Source: an uncultured Eubacteriales bacterium (GTDB taxonomy: Bacteria > Bacillota > Clostridia > Oscillospirales > CAG-272). Taken from it: a DNA stretch of 7,486 nt. The position numbers were made by a program, and so were the translations under genes. The stretch lies in the NCBI GenBank assembly GCA_900554225.1, contig USGH01000122.1:1-7486 (forward strand), given 5' to 3'. The notes beneath the pieces are model-generated. The model did no database searches and had not been told where the DNA came from. It saw only the letters and a list, made by a program, of their open reading frames with translations. Shown piece by piece: positions 1 through 4,794 of this stretch; the stretch's first letter is position 1, and each line of letters opens with the position of its first letter.

Positions 1-354
1 CGGCAGAACCCAGCTCACAAGGAAGCTGACGATCGGCGAGGTCTCCTCTACGATCTCTCCGGAAAATACCGCGCCATGCTCGTGCAGACGGTCGATCAGT
101 CCGGGATCGTTCAATACGCCGGTTTTGTAGACGGTGTCCTCGGCTTTGTTGGTGAAGAGGATCTGGTTGTCCTCCACCTCGACCTTGCCGATGTCACCGT
201 TTTCGGTCATGGTCATAAAGGTGCCGTAATCGACCTCCTGGATCTGCCGCGACATGAGCTTCGGCATCGCAATCAGGTTGAACAGCAGCATGATGACAAG
301 GACGATGGTATAATAAAACAGCAGGGGCTTTCGCGGTTTCTTTACTTCATTCAT
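1..354 (-). CDS. ftsH: ATP-dependent zinc metalloprotease FtsH, N-terminal part (runs off the window)
   Basis: FtsH is a membrane-anchored hexameric AAA+ protease that degrades membrane and short-lived regulatory proteins. Only the first 118 residues are present; the AAA+ and zinc-protease domains lie beyond base 1. Visible are a basic N-terminus (MNEVKKPRKP), a hydrophobic first transmembrane segment at about residues 11-30, and then the extracytoplasmic FtsH_ext domain. That domain carries family-like stretches: VDYGTFMTM, the DNQILFTN strand, YKTGVLNDPGLIDRL and EHGAVFSGE. FLVSWVLP at 111-118 begins the second membrane segment. The ATG at 354 is chosen because the protein then opens with the expected basic stretch and membrane helix, and no earlier in-frame ATG/GTG/TTG exists before a stop. 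It lacks its own Shine-Dalgarno; the nearest strong one is about 40 bases upstream, before a mini-ORF. The upstream neighbour is a sugar cluster; in many Firmicutes it would be tilS/hpt. Confidence 0.93.
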   Translation of the reverse strand, partial: MNEVKKPRKPLLFYYTIVLVIMLLFNLIAMPKLMSRQIQEVDYGTFMTMTENGDIGKVEVEDNQILFTNKAEDTVYKTGVLNDPGLIDRLHEHGAVFSGEIVEETSPIVSFLVSWVLP

Positions 355-362
355 ACATATTT

Positions 363-389
363 TTACGCAGGGAAGCCTTCCCCACGCAT
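363..389 (-). CDS. Possible 8-codon leader peptide upstream of ftsH
   Basis: An ATG sits 4 bases after an excellent Shine-Dalgarno (AGAGGAGG at 401-394) and opens a reading frame encoding MRGEGFPA, closed by TAA at 365-363. The stop is 8 bases before the ftsH ATG, so a ribosome ending here could reinitiate on ftsH, which has no Shine-Dalgarno of its own. The coding bases also form a hairpin (386-378 with 374-366), so the peptide sequence may simply be dictated by RNA structure. What is seen is the strong site, start, stop and spacing. That the peptide is made, or that it couples translation to ftsH, is inference. The alternative is that the site serves ftsH directly when the hairpin between them is folded, which shortens the effective spacer. 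Confidence 0.35.
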   Translation of the reverse strand: MRGEGFPA

Positions 390-464
390 GGAACCTCCTC
401 TATCAAAATCAACACCTGGTAGGGATATTTCTCGGTTTCCATGGTTCGGCACAATGCTCCGAAC
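366..464 (-). promoter_or_regulatory. Structured 5' leader of ftsH (three abutting helices)
   Basis: Read in the direction of transcription, the leader can form three helices with no unpaired base between neighbours. Helix 1 pairs GTTCGG (464-459) with CCGAAC (449-444). Helix 2 pairs CATGGAA plus CC (443-434, one bulged A at 436) with GGTTCCATG (395-387). Helix 3 pairs 386-378 with 374-366 around a three-base GGC loop and contains two G-U pairs. Helix 2 covers the last two G of the Shine-Dalgarno and the mini-ORF ATG, so it could hold translation off; AGAGGA at 401-396 stays in the loop. Helix 1 begins at the predicted transcription start. The pairings were found by eye; no folding energy was computed. 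It could be a thermosensor, a protein-binding leader or chance. Confidence 0.4.
394..401 (-). promoter_or_regulatory. Strong ribosome binding site before the mini-ORF/ftsH
   Basis: AGAGGAGG reads on the minus strand, an almost full match to the anti-Shine-Dalgarno. It is 4 bases before the mini-ORF ATG (389) and 39 bases before the ftsH ATG (354). It is the only good ribosome binding site in the ftsH leader. Confidence 0.7.
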
Positions 465-470
465 GGCATC

Positions 471-479
471 AGTATACCA
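471..479 (-). promoter_or_regulatory. Extended -10 promoter of ftsH
   Basis: TGGTATACT on the minus strand is a TGn-extended -10 element (TATACT at 476-471, TG at 479-478). The best -35 is weak: GTTTCA at 498-493 with a 16-base spacer. Weak -35 boxes are common with extended -10 promoters. It lies between the terminator of the SIS operon and ftsH, which makes it the natural promoter for ftsH. The start would fall near 464, giving a leader of about 110 bases. Confidence 0.55.
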
Positions 480-520
480 GAGAAACCTAAACTGAAACGA
501 AACTTTCTTTCTGAAAACGA

Positions 521-543
521 GAAAAAGCGCGAAAAAATCACGC
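521..543 (-). terminator. Intrinsic terminator of the kinase-SIS operon
   Basis: Fourteen bases after the stop of the last SIS gene, GCGTGA (543-538) can pair with TCGCGC (532-527), with one G-U pair, around a five-U loop. TTTTTC follows directly (526-521). The stem is short but GC-rich, and its place just after a gene and before an independent promoter fits a rho-independent terminator. Confidence 0.65.
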
Positions 544-556
544 CTTTCTCTCATTG

Positions 557-1288
557 TCACCAGCCGAATTCGTCGTAATGCGGTTCGATCACGGTCTTAT
601 TGTAGTCATTGCCGCCGGGGAAATTCGCACTCTTCAAAATACCCGGCGTTTTGCCATGCTTGAGCATCGTTTCCACCGCCACGGTCGTCATGCTCCAGAG
701 CAGAATGTCACAGGCGATCCCGCTGGCAGCCGCGTAATGTGCCTCGATTCCGGGGACCTCCATCATTGCCTCCGCCGCCGGCGCGCAGTTGTCCATTGCA
801 ATATCGACCATTTCATAAAGCCGCTTACCCGATGGATGAACCGGATCCACGGTTGTGGTGTATTCCATGGAGGTGAACGCGATGACCTTGATGCCCATCT
901 TCTTTGCCTCATATGCCAGATCCACCGCCGATACAGTGCGACCGGACACAGAGGAGACCATCAGCACATCGCCCGGACGCATATTGGACATTTTCAGCGC
1001 GTATGCTGCCATGCCCCACAGGCTCTGGTCGATGTCGGAACGGTCGCGGTTTCTGCCCTGCCGCTCCACATTCATACCCCACGAGAAATGCTTATAGAAA
1101 ATCGGGCCGCCGCCACGGTAGATCACGTCGTTTTCGATGGAGTGGCAGATTCCGGAGAGATAGATATTGCCGCCGTTTTCTACGGATTCCGCAATCATCT
1201 CGCCTGCCTTGATGATGTTGTCTCGCTGGGTGGTGCGCACCTTTTCGATGAGCTTGTCCAAGGTTTCGTAATATTGATCAAGAAGCAT
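557..1288 (-). CDS. SIS-domain phosphosugar-binding protein, divergent UPF0309-type paralogue
   Basis: A 243-residue SIS (sugar isomerase) fold protein, expected to be cytosolic and to bind a sugar phosphate. Family marks are the helix and strand leading to NGGNIYLSGICHS (38-50), the phosphate-binding loop SSVSGRT (112-118), HPSGK (151-155), DNCAP near 170, and SANFPGGNDYN close to the C-terminus. It is clearly paralogous to the next gene upstream but has diverged. The loop after the conserved His is two residues shorter, a Glu of the paralogue (E57) aligns with Asp54, and the central part (about 62-100) is unlike it, with a tryptophan- and arginine-rich stretch. The start is set by GGAGGAGGAAAT just before ATG 1288. 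It is last in the three-gene cluster, 59 bases after its paralogue and followed by a terminator. Whether it is a separate enzyme, a partner subunit or a non-catalytic sensor cannot be told from sequence. Confidence 0.85.
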   Translation of the reverse strand: MLLDQYYETLDKLIEKVRTTQRDNIIKAGEMIAESVENGGNIYLSGICHSIENDVIYRGGGPIFYKHFSWGMNVERQGRNRDRSDIDQSLWGMAAYALKMSNMRPGDVLMVSSVSGRTVSAVDLAYEAKKMGIKVIAFTSMEYTTTVDPVHPSGKRLYEMVDIAMDNCAPAAEAMMEVPGIEAHYAAASGIACDILLWSMTTVAVETMLKHGKTPGILKSANFPGGNDYNKTVIEPHYDEFGW

Positions 1289-1347
1289 ATTTCCTCCTCC
1301 GGCAGCGGCCTTTTCCGGGATCCGCCGCCATATGTAGATTTCGGATG

Positions 1348-2094
1348 TCAGTGACCCATATAAAAGATGTGGTCTTTATATTTCGCGAGCATCTCTTTGT
1401 TGTGCTCGTCGCCGCCCGGGATATTCGCCGACAGAAAGACAGGGGGGGTGATACCGCGTTCACAGAGGATCTCCACCGTGCGCGCCACCACCGCATTGAG
1501 CATTGCCGCTCCGATGGCGGTAGAGGTGGGGGCGACCTTTTCCGGTACGCCTTCCACAGAGATGGACGCATCGCCCACACAGCCGCAGTTGTCCAGCACA
1601 ATGTCCGCCGTATCCATCAGCAGCTTGCCCGACGGATGGCGCGAGGGAATTTCTTTCCCTGCCGCAACGGAGGTGAGTGCGATCACATGCGCCCCTTTTT
1701 CCCGGCAGCGAAGCGCAAAATCCACCGTCACGGTATTTCTGCCCGATACGGAGTGGATGATCACCACGTCGCCTTCCCCAATGGGCTGATGATCCACGAT
1801 CACCCGTCCGTATTCCGGCAGCCGTTCCATCTGACTGGTCATGGTTGCCGGATCGATGTCGAGACACAGTCCCGGCGCGCGAACCGGATTGATCGTCATC
1901 ATGCCACCCGTCCGGTAGTACAATTCCAATGCAAGAAGACCGGCATGGCTGCATCCGAACGTGAAGATGTTGTGTCCGTTCTCCGTTGCATCCGCAAGCA
2001 TGGCAGCGGACGATTCCAGATTTTCGTTCTGTGTCTCCCGTACCGTCGCCAGTACCTTTGCAAAATTGTCAAAATACGCGTCAATCGCACTCAT
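1348..2094 (-). CDS. SIS-domain protein, canonical UPF0309 type (sugar-phosphate processing)
   Basis: A 248-residue SIS protein resembling the UPF0309 family along its whole length. Visible marks are FTFGCSHAGLLALELYYR (44-61), INPVRAPGL (68-76), the phosphate loop HSVSGRN (114-120), HPSGK (153-157), VLDNCG (166-171) and a C-terminal SANIPGGDEHN. The SIS fold binds phosphosugars and includes isomerases and the MurNAc-6-phosphate etherase MurQ. From memory, unverified here, a Streptomyces UPF0309 member was reported to act on GlcNAc-6-phosphate as a dehydratase, which would fit the kinase beside it. ATG 2094 is preferred because AAAGGA lies 9 bases before it; it overlaps the kinase gene by 14 bases, implying translational coupling. 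A TTG at 2115, with GAGG upstream, would add seven residues and is an alternative. The exact reaction is inferred only as modification of the phosphate made by the kinase. Confidence 0.88.
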   Translation of the reverse strand: MSAIDAYFDNFAKVLATVRETQNENLESSAAMLADATENGHNIFTFGCSHAGLLALELYYRTGGMMTINPVRAPGLCLDIDPATMTSQMERLPEYGRVIVDHQPIGEGDVVIIHSVSGRNTVTVDFALRCREKGAHVIALTSVAAGKEIPSRHPSGKLLMDTADIVLDNCGCVGDASISVEGVPEKVAPTSTAIGAAMLNAVVARTVEILCERGITPPVFLSANIPGGDEHNKEMLAKYKDHIFYMGH

Positions 2095-3058
2095 ATTTTT
2101 GATTCCTTTCGTCAAGACATTCCTCTGTACAGTTTTTTTGCAGTATCGCCCGCGCCTCTTCCCGGCTATACCCGTGGGACAGTGCTTTTTCCATCATGCC
2201 GGCGATCACATGCTCGAACCACGGCCGATTCACGGTGAGCTGCGGATAGACCGTATGCAAGGTATTCTCAAATGCGCGTTTCATCATCGGGTGACTTTTC
2301 CACGCGCCGCCGCACAGGGTGACTGCATCGTGCTCCCACACCGGATCACGGTTCAGAAGGGCGATCATCTGTCGGGCAAGCACATCCCCGGCAGAGCGGA
2401 AAATTTCCAGTGCAACTGCGTCTCCGGCATAAGCCGCCTCCGTAATCAGCGGAACCAGGGACGCTGCCATGGCATATGGCGTTCCTGAGTCGTGGAATGC
2501 CCACACGACATCGAAAATGCGGTCGTTTTCACTGTATTTTTTGAGAATTACGTCCGTCAGACTGGTTTTCTCTCCCCATCCGTTGACATCCCGACCAACG
2601 GCGCGTATCGCCTGCAATCCCATCCACGCACCGCTGCCCTGATCGCCAAGAATCGGTCCGAGTCCGCCGACAAATCCTCTTTTACCCGCATGAATATTAA
2701 ACATATCCGAACCGGTTCCGGACAATGCCAGAAGTCCCGTGCGATAGCCGGCTCCTGCAAGCAGTCCCGCATACGCTTCTTCCAGCATATACAGGTGCCG
2801 AAACCGCACACGCGCACGCAGACATTCCCGCAAAATCTGCTCGTCTCCCACAAAGACGGCATAAATATCGCCGATCTCTGTTGTTCCGTCCGGCAGCAGC
2901 GCGTCAAGGCATCCCGTCACATTGGCTGCCGCCGCTTCCCTGCCGTTTTGCGTATGGTTGACGCCGCTTGCCCGTGCTCTGCGCACAACACGGAACTGTT
3001 CGTCAAACAGAATCGCGTTCAGCTTGGTACCGCCGCCGTCCAGTGTAATATCCAGCAT
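2081..3058 (-). CDS. BadF/BadG/NagK-family sugar kinase (N-acetylglucosamine kinase-like)
   Basis: A 325-residue ASKHA-fold kinase of the BadF/BadG/BcrA/BcrD group, which includes N-acetylglucosamine kinases and the clostridial MurNAc/GlcNAc kinase MurK. It probably phosphorylates an amino sugar from ATP in the cytosol. The phosphate-1 motif is LDGGGTK (6-12), phosphate-2 is LSGTGSDMF (112-120), a glycine-rich GGLGPILGDQGSG follows (131-143), and the adenosine motif is LCGGAWKSHP (248-257). Length is normal for the group. Two usually conserved positions differ: the expected ND before the active-site helix reads EE (93-94, in MLEEAYAGLL), and GDEGSG reads GDQGSG (Gln140). AAGGAG lies 7 bases before the ATG, supporting the start. 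It is first in the operon, 38 bases below a strong -10 box, and overlaps the next gene by 14 bases. The substrate is inferred; GlcNAc, MurNAc or another acylated amino sugar are all possible. Confidence 0.88.
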   Translation of the reverse strand: MLDITLDGGGTKLNAILFDEQFRVVRRARASGVNHTQNGREAAAANVTGCLDALLPDGTTEIGDIYAVFVGDEQILRECLRARVRFRHLYMLEEAYAGLLAGAGYRTGLLALSGTGSDMFNIHAGKRGFVGGLGPILGDQGSGAWMGLQAIRAVGRDVNGWGEKTSLTDVILKKYSENDRIFDVVWAFHDSGTPYAMAASLVPLITEAAYAGDAVALEIFRSAGDVLARQMIALLNRDPVWEHDAVTLCGGAWKSHPMMKRAFENTLHTVYPQLTVNRPWFEHVIAGMMEKALSHGYSREEARAILQKNCTEECLDERNQKYECD

Positions 3059-3095
3059 CCGCTCACTCCTTTTTCCATGGATTTTTCACGCTTGC

Positions 3096-3124
3096 ATTAT
3101 AGCATATCCGCCCTCCAATTGCAA
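3096..3124 (-). promoter_or_regulatory. Near-consensus sigma-A promoter of the kinase-SIS operon
   Basis: On the minus strand TTGCAA (3124-3119) and TATAAT (3101-3096) are separated by exactly 17 bases, with TGC before the -10 making it an extended -10 element. Transcription should start near 3089-3092, leaving a leader of about 30 bases that contains the AAGGAG site of the kinase gene. Such a strong core usually needs repression if the operon is substrate-induced. Confidence 0.85.
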
Positions 3125-3132
3125 TGGCGGAT
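3106..3132 (-). promoter_or_regulatory. Inverted repeat over the -35 box, candidate operator
   Basis: ATCCGCC (3132-3126) and GGCGGAT (3112-3106) are perfect 7-base inverted arms separated by 13 bases. The pair brackets the -35 hexamer and reaches into the spacer of the kinase promoter. A dimeric repressor bound here would block RNA polymerase. The repeat is seen directly; the operator role is inferred, and no regulator gene lies in the window. Confidence 0.45.
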
Positions 3133-3143
3133 TGCGAAAAAAA

Positions 3144-3162
3144 CGGTGAATTTCCGGTGAAT
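3144..3162 (-). repeat. Phased 8-bp direct repeat upstream of the kinase promoter
   Basis: CGGTGAAT occurs at 3144-3151 and again at 3155-3162 (ATTCACCG twice on the minus strand), with an 11-base period, about one helical turn. It lies roughly 55 to 73 bases before the predicted start. A run of seven T (3143-3137) sits between it and the promoter, where an UP element would be. Possible tandem activator sites; chance is not excluded. Confidence 0.35.
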
Positions 3163-3175
3163 GGTTCCGGAGTAC

Positions 3176-3226
3176 AAAAAAAAGAACGGAATACCACACA
3201 TTTTGCACTTGCGGCAGACCGTTCTT
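3176..3226 (-). terminator. Two-tier intrinsic terminator after the PAP2 gene
   Basis: Eight bases after the phosphatase stop, AAGAACGG (3226-3219) pairs perfectly with CCGTTCTT (3189-3182). Inside it, after a 2x2 internal loop, TGCCGCA can pair with TGTGGTA (7 pairs, two of them G-U) around an 11-base loop. Six T follow the stem directly (3181-3176). This separates the upstream unit from the kinase promoter. Confidence 0.85.
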
Positions 3227-3234
3227 TCGATTAT

Positions 3235-3879
3235 TCAGAGATAGCGGGACAGGTGCGGGAAGCTCCCTCTTTTGCGGTATACGGCATCGACACATACGCC
3301 GGAGAGAAGTCCGGACAGCACGCCGAGACCCATTCCCGCAATCACATCCGTCGGATAGTGGGCAAGGAGATAGCATCTGGACAATGCCAGTGCACAAACA
3401 TAGAGCCACAGCCACGCATATTTCGGATTCTTCGTTACCCATAACGCCGCTGTGACACCTGCCGCCGCTGCCATCACATGACCGGACGGAAACGAAAAGC
3501 CGTGTTCCGGCAAGGCACCGACAGCGTTCCAAAACTGCGCGTATTCCTCTGTCGCAAGCATGGGACGCAGCCGCCGGATCCAGTTTTTGAGGATAAAGTT
3601 TCCCATCACCGTGCCAAAGCCCATCGCCCCCCAGATACAGAATCCCGTTCTGCGATATGGATACGCCGGACTCGCATCACGCTGCTTTCGATGCAGCACG
3701 TACCACAGCCCCCAGAGAAAGACCGTGATCCCCTTTTCGCCGAAATAGCTGATACCCGTCATGACCGGAGTCAGCACGTCCCCTATCCCCGCGGTAACGG
3801 CAAGGGAATGGAGAAAGGTCAGCACCGCATGGTCAAACCCGGCGAAATCCTCCTCCAGCCAGGCGGCAAAGGGTGTCAT
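3235..3879 (-). CDS. PAP2-family membrane phosphatase
   Basis: A 214-residue integral membrane protein of the type 2 phosphatidic acid phosphatase family, whose members dephosphorylate lipid phosphates such as undecaprenyl pyrophosphate or phosphatidic acid at the membrane surface. The three catalytic motifs are intact: KNWIRRLRP (98-106, K-x6-RP), FPSGH (130-134) and SRCYLLAHYPTD (167-178, SR-x5-H-x3-D). Several hydrophobic segments are visible, around 50-62, 80-97, 135-148, 155-167 and 179-198. The first 35 residues match the usual amphipathic N-terminus of bacterial members. Its ATG overlaps the stop of the upstream TIM-barrel gene (TAATG) and has no Shine-Dalgarno, so translation is probably coupled. 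A strong terminator follows. The substrate is unknown; recycling of the undecaprenyl carrier is a reasonable guess for a bacterial PAP2, but pairing with a sugar-phosphate enzyme leaves other options. Confidence 0.92.
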   Translation of the reverse strand: MTPFAAWLEEDFAGFDHAVLTFLHSLAVTAGIGDVLTPVMTGISYFGEKGITVFLWGLWYVLHRKQRDASPAYPYRRTGFCIWGAMGFGTVMGNFILKNWIRRLRPMLATEEYAQFWNAVGALPEHGFSFPSGHVMAAAAGVTAALWVTKNPKYAWLWLYVCALALSRCYLLAHYPTDVIAGMGLGVLSGLLSGVCVDAVYRKRGSFPHLSRYL

Positions 3880-4736
3880 TACAGGTGATACTTCGCGATC
3901 TTTTCTTTCAGGAATTCCACAGCCATGCCGATGTCCGCTTCCGGAGAATCGCCGACCTCACGTTCGATGGTCAGGAATCCATTGTAGCCGGTCGCTGCGA
4001 GTGCGGGCAGATATACGTCGAAGTTGACATCGCCCTTACCCAGCGGGAGCTCGATGTACTCTTCGCCCATAGCGAGAAGTGCCGCATGTTCCTTTGCTTC
4101 TTCGCTGATGGAAAGCTCGGTTTCCAGTCTCTTCTTCAGCATGATGCCGTCCTTGGCATGGGTATGTACAACGTACTTGCCGAGGTACTTGAGAGCCTCT
4201 TCCGGACGGTCGTCTACGCACATTACGAGGTTGGCAGGGTCAAAGTTGACGCGCACACCGCCGGCACCCAGAGAATCGAGGAACTCACCCAGCACCTTGC
4301 CGCGTTCCGGACCGGTCTCCACAGCGAATGCAGCGTCTACGGAATCCGCATATTCGGCAAGCTCACGGCACGCCTTGCGCATGATCTCCTTTGTTTCGTT
4401 CTCCTCCTCCGGTACGGTACCGATATGCGTGGTGACGACGTTGCACTCAAGCTTCTTTGCAAGATCGAGAACGCGCTTGGACTTCTCCACGTAGATCTTA
4501 TTTTCCTCCGGGTTCATGAAGCCGTGACCGAAGTCACCGCAGAGCGCGGAGAACACGAGACCGTGGGACTTTACAAAATCGAGAGCCTCGCGGATCTTTT
4601 CTTCGGTCAGGTTTTCGGGAGCCAGCTCACCATAGGTTGCGTATGCCTGAATACCCTGTGCGCCGAGAGCAGCTGCCTTTTCCACGCCGCCGCGGAAGCC
4701 CTGCCGGAAAGATTCTACCATTACGCCGATTTTCAT
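3879..4736 (-). CDS. Sugar phosphate isomerase/epimerase-like TIM-barrel protein (AP endonuclease 2 superfamily)
   Basis: A 285-residue TIM barrel of the xylose isomerase-like / AP endonuclease family 2 group, which covers sugar isomerases, epimerases and IolE-type dehydratases. Candidate metal and catalytic residues lie where the family has them: His104 (VVTTHIG), Glu140 (AVETGP), Asp166 (VNFDPANL), His191 and His193 (VVHTHAKD) and Glu258 (FLTIERE). GKGDVNFDVYLPALAATGYNGF at the end of the barrel is typical of the group. Length is normal and the frame is complete. AAGGAGG lies 10 bases before ATG 4736. It follows the helicase loader by 58 bases with no visible terminator and overlaps the PAP2 gene by one base. 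The substrate cannot be read from sequence; the kinase-SIS cluster, just beyond the terminator, hints at sugar catabolism, but the two units have separate transcription signals. Confidence 0.85.
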   Translation of the reverse strand: MKIGVMVESFRQGFRGGVEKAAALGAQGIQAYATYGELAPENLTEEKIREALDFVKSHGLVFSALCGDFGHGFMNPEENKIYVEKSKRVLDLAKKLECNVVTTHIGTVPEEENETKEIMRKACRELAEYADSVDAAFAVETGPERGKVLGEFLDSLGAGGVRVNFDPANLVMCVDDRPEEALKYLGKYVVHTHAKDGIMLKKRLETELSISEEAKEHAALLAMGEEYIELPLGKGDVNFDVYLPALAATGYNGFLTIEREVGDSPEADIGMAVEFLKEKIAKYHL

Positions 4737-4794
4737 TTTGGGATTTCCTCCTTAGTATAAAAAGAAATGTCGTTTGTCTCGTCCTGTACCGCAT

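Noticed and set aside
363..560. A 65-codon minus-strand frame across the SIS-ftsH gap, ending in the mini-ORF
   Set aside because: It would start upstream of the terminator and promoter, has no ribosome binding site at its start and no family resemblance. Only its last eight codons have a credible start signal.
1289..1347. GC-rich GGCGGC/GCCGCT stem in the gap between the two SIS genes
   Set aside because: Short, with a long loop and no U tract, and it leaves the GGAGGAGG ribosome binding site free. Not distinguishable from chance in GC-rich sequence.
554..2238. Two long plus-strand ORFs (266 and 297 codons) opposite the SIS genes
   Set aside because: They are antisense to clear family proteins. 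Their translations are rich in His and Arg with no recognisable domain, and no ribosome binding site or promoter fits them.
4754..4759. TATACT as a -10 box for the TIM-barrel gene
   Set aside because: No acceptable -35 lies 16-18 bases upstream, and the predicted start would fall within the AAGGAGG ribosome binding site.
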